Shown here: one piece after another, positions 1 through 8,989 of the stretch
Layout: each line of letters opens with the position of its first letter
Numbering within the stretch: the first letter of the stretch is position 1
DNA from: Steroidobacteraceae bacterium
GTDB lineage: Bacteria; Pseudomonadota; Gammaproteobacteria; Steroidobacterales; Steroidobacteraceae
NCBI GenBank assembly: GCA_025927665.1
Contig: JAICKZ010000029.1
Coordinates: forward strand, 1 to 15,921
Direction of reading: 5' to 3'
DNA: 15,921 nt
Notes under the pieces: generated by a model
What the model was told of the DNA's origin: nothing
The model's input: only the letters and a program-made list of their open reading frames with translations
Databases searched by the model: none
Position numbers and translations under genes: made by a program

Positions 1-1
1 A

Positions 2-1102
2 ATGAACTCTTCTTATCGTGTACTGGTGTTGGGCGGCTATGGCAACTTTGGATTGTTGATAGTCAAAAAGCTGGCGCAGATTCCCAATGTCGAAGTGATT
101 GTTGCTGGCCATAACTTAAAAAAAGCAGAGGCCATTGCCAAGCTTCATGGTTCACATGCAACACATGTTGACAGCACAGCCGTCAATCTAGCGGATCAAT
201 TTCGTGAGTTGCAAATTAAAGTAGTGGTGAATACTGTTGGTCCTTTTCAAGGACAGAATTATTACGTCGCTCAAGCTGCGATTGATGCAGGTGTTCATTA
301 CATTGATATTGCAGATGCACGGCAGTTTGTGGTGGGTATCAGTGCGTTGGATGCAGCGGCGATGGCAAAAGAGGTCATGGTGGTCAGTGGTGCGAGTTCA
401 GTACCGACATTAGCCGCTGCCGTGATCGATATGCATCTGCCAGAATTTCAACATTTGCAGACGATCGACTATGGTATTACTTCATCGGAAAAAACTCCTG
501 GCGCGGCCACCGTACAAGCCGTGATGAGTTATGTGGGTAAACCATTTCGACAATGGCGCGATGGCGCGTGGCATTGGGTGCGCGGTTGGCAAAGCACGGG
601 ACGTCATCACTTTAAATCGAAATTAGGTACGCGTTGGTTTGGCAATTGCGATGTACCAGATCTGGAAATTTTCCCATTGCGTTATTCCGGTGTGCGCACC
701 GTGCGTTTCAGAGCGGGACTGGGGTTGCGGATGACGCATTGTGGCCTGTGGTGGTTATCATGGTTGGTGCGATTCAAGTTATTGCAAAGTGCTTCCAAGC
801 TCGCGCCATTGTTAACCAAGATGGCCGCGTTGCTGCAACCTTTGGGTAATGGACGCAGTGGTATGTTCGTCAAGCTCAGCGGTATTGGCATCAGTGGTGC
901 ACCCATTACTCGTGTATGGGAATTGAGTGCCGCCAATAATGAGGGCGCGAATATTCCTGGCATGGCGGTGGTCGCGTTGGTGCGCAAACTTGCGAACGAT
1001 AAATTTTGGGGCAAAGGGGCGACGCCTTGTGTTGATATCGTCTCGTTAGATGAATACTTATATGAGCTGCGTGATCTGGATGTGACTGTCACGCGATATT
1101 GA
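2..1102 (+). CDS. Saccharopine-dehydrogenase-like NAD(P)-binding protein
   Basis: The 366-residue protein opens with a Rossmann nucleotide-binding strand and glycine loop, GGYGNFG at residues 11-17, typical of the saccharopine dehydrogenase NADP-binding family. A hydrophobic tract at about residues 245-270 and a C-terminal stretch with GATPC followed by LDEYL (about 338-355) match the uncharacterised oxidoreductase branch of this family rather than true lysine-pathway saccharopine dehydrogenases. Substrate and reaction are unknown. The ATG is at base 2, so no ribosome binding site can be seen and an upstream start cannot be excluded, although a Rossmann strand about five residues after the start is normal. 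A 256-bp gap separates it from the efflux adaptor on the same strand, so it is probably not part of that operon. Family assignment is firm; specific function is not. Confidence 0.88.
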   Translation: MNSSYRVLVLGGYGNFGLLIVKKLAQIPNVEVIVAGHNLKKAEAIAKLHGSHATHVDSTAVNLADQFRELQIKVVVNTVGPFQGQNYYVAQAAIDAGVHYIDIADARQFVVGISALDAAAMAKEVMVVSGASSVPTLAAAVIDMHLPEFQHLQTIDYGITSSEKTPGAATVQAVMSYVGKPFRQWRDGAWHWVRGWQSTGRHHFKSKLGTRWFGNCDVPDLEIFPLRYSGVRTVRFRAGLGLRMTHCGLWWLSWLVRFKLLQSASKLAPLLTKMAALLQPLGNGRSGMFVKLSGIGISGAPITRVWELSAANNEGANIPGMAVVALVRKLANDKFWGKGATPCVDIVSLDEYLYELRDLDVTVTRY

Positions 1103-1181
1103 TCCACTGCAATCAATCAATTATTTGACATCTTCTCAACGATTAGCGGTTGATGGCGCGATATCGGGGACTTTGGAAAAA

Positions 1182-1199
1182 GATTCATTTATCTGAATC
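1182..1199. repeat. Inverted repeat GATTCA-N6-TGAATC
   Basis: Perfect 6-bp arms (1182-1187 and 1194-1199) flank a 6-nt spacer, and five T residues follow three bases later. It lies about 80 bp after the saccharopine-dehydrogenase-like gene and 160 bp before mdtA. It could be a weak Rho-independent terminator for the upstream gene, but the stem is short and AT-rich, or an operator half-site pair for a dimeric repressor of mdtABC. The sequence alone does not decide between these. Confidence 0.4.
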
Positions 1200-1307
1200 G
1201 AATTTTTGCATCTTAGACGGGTCTTGAGCAATGCCGCTTGCAATGAATCGTTAACTTCCGCTAACCAATGCGAATCAGGCGATTTCCAAGGTAATCTGGC
1301 ATGCTTC

Positions 1308-1321
1308 CGGGCACGCGCCCG
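1308..1321 (+). other. GC hairpin CGGGC-ACGC-GCCCG in the mdtA leader
   Basis: A perfect all-GC 5-bp stem with a 4-nt loop ends 37 nt before the proposed mdtA ATG. There is no T-run after it, so it is not a standard intrinsic terminator. If the mdtABC transcript starts upstream, this would be a stable RNA hairpin in the 5' leader. Chance occurrence is possible. Confidence 0.3.
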
Positions 1322-1358
1322 CAAATCACATGGTATTCAAGTGACACGAGTTTTTCCG

Positions 1359-2651
1359 ATGATGAGAGCTTTGGTTTCTACACATAGATTTACCCAGTTG
1401 AGTGTCATCATTGGGTGCTTTTCGTTATTCGCATGCAATGGTGGAAAGCAAGACACACCGACTACTGCACGACAACCGGATTCTGTGTCATCGCGACCAT
1501 CCGATGCAGGAAGTGGACAGAAATCTGGACGCAAAGGTCGTGCATCGTTCGATGAGGTGACCACCGTTGCAGTGGCGACGGTCAGTACCACGAATGTTCC
1601 ACAATATATCAATGCGGTGGGCACGGTCATCGCACGCAATACTGCAACGGTACGTGCGCGGGTGTCAGGTCAGCTCGACAAAGTGTTGTTCAAGGAAGGT
1701 CAACTGGTGAAAGTTGGTGATGTGCTGGCGGTAATTGATCCGCGTCCTTATCAAGTTGTATTGGATCAACAAATAGCACAACTACAACGCGATCAAGCAC
1801 AACTCGATAATGCCAAACATGATCTGGAGCGATATCAAGGTCTGGTTGCGGATAAAGTCATTCCACAACAACAAGTGGACACGCAAGCCGCGTTAGTGAG
1901 GCAGTATGAAGGCGTGGTGGCTATTGATCGTGCACAAGCAGCCAGTGCCAGATTGAATGTCGATTACACCAACATCACTGCACCGGTAAGCGGGCGCTTG
2001 GGACTGAGGCAAGTTGATGCCGGTAATTTAGTGTCCAGCAGTGATGTTAATGGCATTGTGGTCATCACTCAAATCAAGCCCATCAATGTGGTGTTTGCGA
2101 TTCCCGGCGATCGTATCTCCGAGATCGCCAAACAACTCAACCTTGGTACTCGCCTACCCGTGGATGCGTTGGATCGAGATGGTAAAACCAAAATTGCCAG
2201 CGGTACATTGTTGACCGCGGATAATCAAATTGATGCCACCACAGGCACTGTCAAACTTAAAGCGGAATTTGCCAATGATGATGCCGCGTTGTTTCCCAAT
2301 CAGTTTGTAAATGCGCGTCTGCAATTAGCTTTGAACAAAGATGCAACTGTCATTCCCAGCACTGCGGTACAACAGGGAAAAGAGGGTGACTACGTCTACG
2401 TTGTAAAACCAGATTCAACCGTGGCAATGCGATCGATCACCATCGGTTCGACAACCGCTGGAAATACCATTGTCACTCAAGGATTGAATGTCAATGAACA
2501 AGTGGTAGTAGATGGCCTGGATAAATTGCGCGATGGCAAACGCGTCACGATCAGTAGTGCTGCTGCCGCACAGGCAGTTGCCAGTGGTGCCGCTTCATCT
2601 GTACCTGAATCAAAAAAGAACTGGCAAGGCAAACATCGTGCTGCGCAATAA
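1359..2651 (+). CDS. mdtA: RND efflux periplasmic adaptor, MdtA-like
   Basis: Membrane-fusion protein that links the inner-membrane MdtB/MdtC pump to an outer-membrane channel. From the ATG at 1359 it has 430 residues (E. coli MdtA about 415). Residues 1-25 form a signal peptide ending in SLFAC, so Cys26 is a possible lipidation site. The first half of the lipoyl/barrel-sandwich domain is at about 99-129 (VSGQL, FKEGQLVKVGD, IDPRPY), the alpha-helical hairpin at about 131-205, the returning lipoyl half at 206-229 (TAPVSGRLGLRQVDAGN), the beta-barrel at about 241-324 (DNQIDATTGT, LFPNQFVNARL) and the membrane-proximal domain at about 329-399. These motifs are close to E. coli MdtA. The start is chosen because a signal peptide follows it directly; ATG 1362 and GTG 1341 are alternatives, and the Shine-Dalgarno is weak. 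It is followed 12 bp later by mdtB, as in an operon. Confidence 0.93.
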   Translation: MMRALVSTHRFTQLSVIIGCFSLFACNGGKQDTPTTARQPDSVSSRPSDAGSGQKSGRKGRASFDEVTTVAVATVSTTNVPQYINAVGTVIARNTATVRARVSGQLDKVLFKEGQLVKVGDVLAVIDPRPYQVVLDQQIAQLQRDQAQLDNAKHDLERYQGLVADKVIPQQQVDTQAALVRQYEGVVAIDRAQAASARLNVDYTNITAPVSGRLGLRQVDAGNLVSSSDVNGIVVITQIKPINVVFAIPGDRISEIAKQLNLGTRLPVDALDRDGKTKIASGTLLTADNQIDATTGTVKLKAEFANDDAALFPNQFVNARLQLALNKDATVIPSTAVQQGKEGDYVYVVKPDSTVAMRSITIGSTTAGNTIVTQGLNVNEQVVVDGLDKLRDGKRVTISSAAAAQAVASGAASSVPESKKNWQGKHRAAQ

Positions 2652-2663
2652 CGGTTGCGACAC

Positions 2664-5600
2664 ATGAATCCATCACGTCTATTTATTGTTCGTCCGGTCG
2701 CAACCTCGCTGCTGATGGTGGCGATCATGGTGGCGGGATTGGTTGCTTATAAATTACTTCCCCTGTCTGCATTGCCGGAAGTGGATTATCCGACCATTCA
2801 AGTCACTACTTTATATCCCGGCGCCAGCCCAGAGGTGATGACATCGGCGATTACTGCACCGCTAGAAAGACAATTCGGCCAAATGCCAAGCCTGAAGCAA
2901 ATGTCATCAACCAACTCTGCCGGTGCATCGGTTGTCACGTTGCAATTCGAATTGACCCTATCGTTGGATGTGGCCGAGCAGCAAGTGCAAGCGGCGATCA
3001 ATGCGGCGGCGATTTTGTTGCCAGCAGATTTACCGGCGCCTCCGATTTACAGCAAAGTGAATCCTGCGGATGCACCAATTCTAACATTGGGCATCACCTC
3101 GCCTTCACGCAGTTTGTCCGAGTTGCATGATTTGGTAGATACCCGGATTGCACAGAAAATTTCCCAAATCAGTGGCGTTGGATTGGTAAGCCTTGTCGGT
3201 GGCCAACGTCCTGCAGTACGAGTGTTGGCCGATACGCGAGCATTGGCGGCGGCGGGCATGAACATCGAAGATCTGCGTACTGCCATTGGTACCGCCAATG
3301 TCAGTCAGGCCAAGGGCAGCTTCGATGGTCCGCAACGTGCTTCGACCATTGATGCGAATGATCAACTGCGTTCGGCCGAAGAATATAAAAACATCATCAT
3401 CGCTTATCGCAATGGCGCGTCAGTTCGTCTGACGGATGTTGCCAAAGTAATTGAAGGCGCCGAGAACGACAAGCTTGCAGCGTGGGCCAATACCAAGCCT
3501 GCCATCATTCTCAATATTCAACGCCAGCCCGGTGCCAATGTCATCAGCGTGGTTAACAACATCAAACACTTGTTGCCGACGTTACAACAAACCTTGCCAT
3601 CAGCCGTGGATATAGCAATGTTGACTGATCGCACCGTCACCATTCGTGCTTCTGTTACTGATGTGCAATTCGAATTGATGTTATCAGTCGCATTGGTGGT
3701 GATGGTGATGTACATGTTTTTGCGTAACTTGCCTGCCACCTTTATTCCCAGCATGGCCGTGCCGGTGTCATTGATCGGTACCTTTGGCGTGATGTATCTG
3801 GCTGGATTTAGTTTGAACAATCTGACCTTAATGGCATTGACCATTGCCACCGGCTTCGTGGTGGATGATGCGATTGTGATGATCGAAAATATTTCGCGTT
3901 ATATTGAAGCGGGTGAAAAGCCTTTGGCGGCTGCATTGAAAGGTTCACAGCAGATTGGATTCACTATTATTTCATTGACGTTTTCCTTGATCGCTGTACT
4001 CATCCCGTTACTGTTCATGAGCGATGTGGTCGGAAGATTGTTTCGTGAGTTTGCTATTGTGCTGGCAGTCACCATTTTAGTGTCGGCTTTTGTATCGCTG
4101 ACATTAACACCCATGTTGTGCGCCAAATTACTTAAGCATGAAACATTGACAAAACAAAGCCGCTTTGCGCGCTGGAGTGAAAAAGCCTTCGATAACATTA
4201 CCGCTCATTATGGACGCGCACTACGGTGGGTATTGCAACGTCAACGTGAAACATTGTGGGCAGTCGCTATAACCATCTTGGTTACGGTGTTGTTGTACAT
4301 CATCGTTCCAAAAGGATTCTTTCCTCAACAAGATACGGGCGTCATTCAAGTCATTACTGAAGCACCACAATCCATTTCATTCAGCGCCATGTCAACCAGT
4401 CAACAACAACTGGCGCAGCGTATTCTTCAGGATTCGGCCGTCGCAAGCCTGTCGTCCTTTGTCGGCGTGGATGGTACCAACGCAACGTTGAACAGTGGAC
4501 GCATGTTGATCAATCTTAAACCACATGATCAACGTAACGACAACATACAAACCATCATTCGACGTTTGCAACATTCAATTGCCGATCTACCTATTATTGC
4601 GTACATGCAACCCGTGCAAGATCTCACCATTGAAGATCGTGTCAGTCGCACGCAGTATCAATTCACATTGGAAAGCGCCAGTACCGCACAATTAAATGAA
4701 TGGACTCCCAAATTAGTTGCACAGTTGCAGAAGTCTTCAGCACTGGCCGACGTAGCCAGTGATCTGCAAGCGCAAGGATTACAAGCTTATATCGAAATTG
4801 ATCGTGATGCCGCAGCGCGCTTTGGTATCACGGCCGCAACCATTGATAATGTTTTGTACGATGCATTCGGTCAGCGCCTGATTTCCACTATCTTCACACA
4901 GGCCAATCAATATCGTGTGGTGTTAGTGGCCGATGTTGATTCCAGTCGTGGCATCGATGCATTGAATGATTTGTACGTAACATCGAACACCGGTACACAA
5001 GTGCCACTATCGGCATTGGTGCATGTTGAAGAGCGGCAATCATCATTGGTGATTCAACATCTGGGACAGTTTCCAGCGACCACGGTGTCATTCAATCTTC
5101 CTGATAAAGGTTCACTCGGTAAAGCCGTGGATACAGTAGAGCAGGCAGCAAAAGAAATTGGTTTACCTCTCGGCATACAAACTGATTTTCAAGGCGCTGC
5201 GCTTGCGTTTCGTGCCGCATTGGGCAATCAATTGTTGTTGATCCTTGCCGCGGTCGCGGTGATGTACATTGTGCTCGGTGTGTTATACGAAAGTTATATT
5301 CATCCAATCACCATCTTATCGACATTGCCCTCTGCGGGCGTGGGTGCGTTGCTGGCATTGTTGATCGCCGGATCAGAGTTGGGAGTGGTCTCCATTATCG
5401 GCATCATTCTGTTGATCGGCATTGTGAAAAAGAATGCCATCATGATGATCGACTTTGCATTGGATGCCGAACGCAACGAAGGCAAGTCACCCGAAGAAGC
5501 CATTTATCAAGCCTGTTTGATTCGCTTGCGTCCCATTCTGATGACCACCATGGCAGCATTGCTGGGTGCACTACCGTTGATGCTTGGCACTGGCGTGGGT

Positions 5601-5768
5601 TCTGAACTGCGCAGACCGTTGGGCATTACGATGGTGGGTGGATTGATCATGAGTCAAGCATTGACGCTATTTACCACGCCTGTCATTTACTTGGCTTTCG
5701 ACAGATTGGCGCGACGCTTCGATAAGCACGCCAGTGTCAATCCTAATGCCGACGCGATGACATCGTCA
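2664..5768 (+). CDS. mdtB: RND multidrug efflux permease subunit, MdtB-like
   Basis: Inner-membrane proton-driven drug exporter of the AcrB superfamily (HAE1). The start PSRLFIVRPVATSLLMVAI and the segments LPEVDYPTIQV, PGASPEVMTSA and QFGQMPSLKQMSS follow E. coli MdtB almost residue by residue. The 1035-residue length fits MdtB (1040). The proton-relay residues are present: Asp401-Asp402 in TM4 (FVVDDAIV) and Lys923 in TM10 (GIVKKNAIMM). The signature FVGVDGTN and the C-terminal ELRRPLGITMVGGL repeat the family pattern. In E. coli, MdtB and MdtC form a B2C heterotrimer exporting bile salts and novobiocin; that substrate range is only inferred here. ATG 2664 is preferred over TTG 2655 by alignment, though neither has a good Shine-Dalgarno. 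The gene ends at the base before the TGA finishing at 5771; the stop overlaps the mdtC start. Confidence 0.95.
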
Positions 5769-8700
5769 TGAGCATCTCTGCCGTCTTTATACGTCGGCCG
5801 ATTGCCACCACCTTGCTCACGATCGGTGTGGTGTTGGCCGGAGCGTTGTCGTTTGTATTGTTGCCGGTGGCACCTTTGCCGCAAGTGACTTATCCAACCA
5901 TTAGCGTGCAGGCAAGTTTACCGGGCGCGAGTCCAGAAGTGATGGCCAGCACGGTTGCCACACCACTGGAGCGCTCGTTGGGTGTAATCGCCGGTGTCAG
6001 TGAAATGACATCAACCAGTTCGCTGGGCTCAAGCAATATCATTTTGCAGTTCGATCCGTCGCGCGACATTGATGGCGCCGCGCGTGATGTGCAAGCAGCC
6101 ATTAATGCTGCGCGTGCTTTGTTGCCTTCAGGTATGCGTAGTAATCCTTCGTATCGCAAAGTCAATCCTGCCGATGCACCTGTCATGATCTTGGCATTGA
6201 CCTCCGATGTGTTGAGCAAGGCAGAGATGTACGACCTGGCTTCGACTGTATTGGCAGAAAAAATTTCACAACAAAAAGGGGTTGGGCAAGTTGTGATTGG
6301 CGGCAGCGCCGCACCTGCAGTACGCGTGGATCTTAATCCTGATGCATTGAATAGTTATGGCATTAGCACTGCTGATGTACGTACCAGTCTTGCCGCCACC
6401 AATGCCAATCGTCCCAAAGGTGCAATTGAAGATGCAACCCACCACTGGCAGTTATATGCCAATGATCAAGCACGCAAAGCGGCGGAATACATGCCATTGA
6501 TTGTAGCCTATCGCAATGGTGCTGCGGTGCGTTTGCAGGACGTAGGCAAAGCCACCGATGCCATGCAAGACGTTCGTAATGCCGGTTATTCCGATGGCAA
6601 ACCTGCAGTGCTGGTCATCATTCGTACTCAACCCGGTGCCAACATCATTGAAACCGTCGATGGCGTGAAAGCCATATTGCCGGTGTTACGCGCAGTCGTA
6701 CCCAGCACCGTGAATCTGCAAGTGATGATTGACCGTTCGCCAGGCATACGTGCATCGTTTCACGATGTGGAACGAACGCTATTGATATCGATATCGCTGG
6801 TCACGATGGTGGTGTTTCTATTCTTACGACGTGCAGCCGCAACGTTGATTCCGACCATTGCGGTACCGGTATCGATACTCGGCACTTTCGGTGTGATGTA
6901 TCTATGCGGTTATACATTGGATACGTTGTCATTGATGGCAGTGACGGTGGCGACCGGGTTTGTGGTCGACGATGCCATCGTGGTGTTGGAGAACATCGCG
7001 CGACATATCGAGTCCGGTATGCAACCTATGCAAGCGGCACTTCGTGGTGCACGCGAAGTGAGTTTCACCGTGCTCTCGATGAGCCTTTCATTGATCGCGG
7101 TGTTTACACCGATCATGGCAATGGGTGGTTTGGTGGGACGTTTTTTTCGCGAATTTGCAGTAACACTATCCGCGGCCATTCTGGTTTCTTTAGTCGTATC
7201 GCTGACCACCACACCGATGTTATGTGCGCAGTGGTTGAAGAATCATGAGCAATCACAAAAGAAGTGGTCGCTGTGGCTCGAACGATTGCAACTTCGAATG
7301 AATGCGTTGTATGAACGCACCCTGCGTTGGTCATTAAAGCATAGTCGTTTGACGATGTTGATATTGTTGTCCACCGTGATCATCACCATCTACTTGTTTA
7401 TCACCATTCCGAAAAGCTTTCTGCCGGATCAGGACACCGGCCAAATCACTGGCAATGTTCAGGCCGATCAAAGTACTTCGTTCGCCGCCATGACTGAAAA
7501 AATGCAGACATTCATGGCGATCGTATCGCACGATCCCGCCGTTGCGCATGTCACCACGTTCTTCGGCGGCGGCGGTCCACGTGGTGGTGGCTCCAATAGT
7601 GCTTCTATGTTTATCAGCCTCAAACCTGCAAGTGAACGTCCACCCACCGCTGCCATTATCAATCGCTTGCGCGGCAGGCTATCAGTGGTGCCCGGCGCTA
7701 CCTTGTACTTGCAAGGTGCTCAGGATGTGCGTATGGGTGGACGTGGTTCCAATGCGCAATATCAATTCACGTTGCAGTCTGATGATCTTGCACTGTTGCG
7801 TACCTGGACTGAAAAACTTGTCGATGCATTCAAGCAATCGCCAGAATTGGCGGATGTCAACACTGATGCTGATCGAGGTATTGAAACGCTCATCACCATT
7901 GATCGTGATATGGCGAGTCAGTTGGGCGTACGTATGAACGCAATTGATCAAGCCTTGAATAATGGTTTTGCACAAGGACAGGTGGCAACCATTTATGGGG
8001 ATATCAATCAGTATTACGTGATCATGGAATTAGAGCCACAGTATCTTTCAGGTCCGAGTGGACTTGACAGCATCTATGTGAAATCCGATAGCGGCAAGCT
8101 AGTGCCATTAATGACCTTGGCACATGTAACCACCAGCAATACGCCATTGGCTGTGCGTCATCAAGGGCAATTTGCTGCGGGAACGATTTCATTTAACTTG
8201 CCATTGGGGGGAAGTTTATCCAAGGCGCAGAGTGCCATCATGAAAATCATGAATGAGTTGCAGGTACCTACAGAAGTACATGGCAGCATGCAAGGCACAG
8301 CAAAACTTTACAATGAATCACAACAGTCACAGCCCATCCTGATTTTGGCTGCGCTGGTAACTATCTACATTGTGTTGGGTATGTTGTACGAAAGTTATGT
8401 ACACCCACTGACTATTTTATCGACCATTCCAACGGCAGGTGTGGGTGCGCTGGTAGCGTTGATGGTAACCGGTCAACCCTTTACTTTGATTGCATTGATC
8501 GGTTTGATTTTATTGATTGGTATTGTGAAAAAGAATGCCATCATGATGGTCGACTTTGCACTTGAAGTGGAACGCAGTGAAAATTTGTCCTCACATGATG
8601 CGATCTTCAGAGCGTGCTTGATGCGCTTTCGTCCCATCATGATGACCACGCTTTCCGCATTGCTTGGTGCATTACCATTGGCAATCGGTTTTGGCGAAGG

Positions 8701-8875
8701 TTCCGAGTTACGCCGACCCTTAGGTATCTCTGTTGTCGGCGGTTTGTTGTTGTCGCAAATACTGACGTTGTACACCACGCCTGTGGTGTACTTGTATATG
8801 GATCGCTTCAGCGCTTGGTGTCGTAAGAAATTTCGCCTGCAAGAACCGTTACAAGCATTGTCGAGAGAAGTGTAA
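5768..8875 (+). CDS. mdtC: RND multidrug efflux permease subunit, MdtC-like
   Basis: Second, non-identical RND subunit of the MdtABC pump. The N-terminus (FIRRPIATTLL, LLPVAPLPQVTYPTI, SLPGASPEVMASTVATPLE) and the segments GVIAGVSEMTSTSSLGSS and SYRKVNPADAPVM match E. coli MdtC rather than MdtB. Proton-relay residues are intact: Asp401-Asp402 in TM4 and Lys922 in TM10. At 1035 residues it is about 10 longer than E. coli MdtC; part of the excess is a glycine-rich loop FFGGGGPRGGGSNS (about residues 598-611), where E. coli has a shorter glycine-containing segment. The ATG overlaps the mdtB stop as ATGA, indicating translational coupling. It is the last gene of the operon: the next gene, lon, converges from the other strand 114 bp later, with no convincing terminator hairpin between them. 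Confidence 0.95.
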   Translation: MSISAVFIRRPIATTLLTIGVVLAGALSFVLLPVAPLPQVTYPTISVQASLPGASPEVMASTVATPLERSLGVIAGVSEMTSTSSLGSSNIILQFDPSRDIDGAARDVQAAINAARALLPSGMRSNPSYRKVNPADAPVMILALTSDVLSKAEMYDLASTVLAEKISQQKGVGQVVIGGSAAPAVRVDLNPDALNSYGISTADVRTSLAATNANRPKGAIEDATHHWQLYANDQARKAAEYMPLIVAYRNGAAVRLQDVGKATDAMQDVRNAGYSDGKPAVLVIIRTQPGANIIETVDGVKAILPVLRAVVPSTVNLQVMIDRSPGIRASFHDVERTLLISISLVTMVVFLFLRRAAATLIPTIAVPVSILGTFGVMYLCGYTLDTLSLMAVTVATGFVVDDAIVVLENIARHIESGMQPMQAALRGAREVSFTVLSMSLSLIAVFTPIMAMGGLVGRFFREFAVTLSAAILVSLVVSLTTTPMLCAQWLKNHEQSQKKWSLWLERLQLRMNALYERTLRWSLKHSRLTMLILLSTVIITIYLFITIPKSFLPDQDTGQITGNVQADQSTSFAAMTEKMQTFMAIVSHDPAVAHVTTFFGGGGPRGGGSNSASMFISLKPASERPPTAAIINRLRGRLSVVPGATLYLQGAQDVRMGGRGSNAQYQFTLQSDDLALLRTWTEKLVDAFKQSPELADVNTDADRGIETLITIDRDMASQLGVRMNAIDQALNNGFAQGQVATIYGDINQYYVIMELEPQYLSGPSGLDSIYVKSDSGKLVPLMTLAHVTTSNTPLAVRHQGQFAAGTISFNLPLGGSLSKAQSAIMKIMNELQVPTEVHGSMQGTAKLYNESQQSQPILILAALVTIYIVLGMLYESYVHPLTILSTIPTAGVGALVALMVTGQPFTLIALIGLILLIGIVKKNAIMMVDFALEVERSENLSSHDAIFRACLMRFRPIMMTTLSALLGALPLAIGFGEGSELRRPLGISVVGGLLLSQILTLYTTPVVYLYMDRFSAWCRKKFRLQEPLQALSREV

Positions 8876-8989
8876 TAACGCTACCTCTCTATCGACACAA
8901 TGTTTAGAAGCGATAAATACAGTGATGTAAAGTCGAGCGAGGAAGATTATTTTATCTATGTTTGCTTTTATGTCTTTAAGAACTGATCC
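8876..8989. other. Convergent intergenic gap between mdtC and lon
   Basis: Short AT-rich gap between two convergent genes. I looked for a bidirectional terminator and found only a long-range pair, GAGCGAG (8935-8941) against CTCGCTC (8994-9000), separated by 52 nt and reaching into lon. That is not a credible intrinsic terminator. Nothing else is supported. Confidence 0.5.

Larger units (their letters stand above)
1103..1358. other. Intergenic region upstream of mdtA with two hairpin-forming repeats
   Basis: No gene is supported here. The mdtA frame is open back to a TTG at 1206, but the extra residues look unlike any adaptor N-terminus. The stretch contains an AT-rich inverted repeat (1182-1199) and a GC-rich hairpin (1308-1321), listed separately. 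A TTGACA sits at 1125-1130 but lacks a reasonable -10 hexamer 16-18 bp downstream, so I do not call a promoter. I see no close match to a BaeR-type box, the known activator site of E. coli mdtABC. Confidence 0.6.

Noticed and set aside
682..1116. 144-codon open frame on the - strand
   Set aside because: Lies antisense within the saccharopine-dehydrogenase-like gene, whose family motifs are clear; no recognisable protein and no ribosome binding site considered convincing.
1125..1130. Perfect TTGACA hexamer as mdtA -35
   Set aside because: No acceptable -10 at 16-18 bp downstream.
1206..1358. N-terminal extension of the mdtA frame back to TTG 1206
   Set aside because: The added residues have no adaptor-like features and would bury the signal peptide; the signal begins naturally at ATG 1359/1362.
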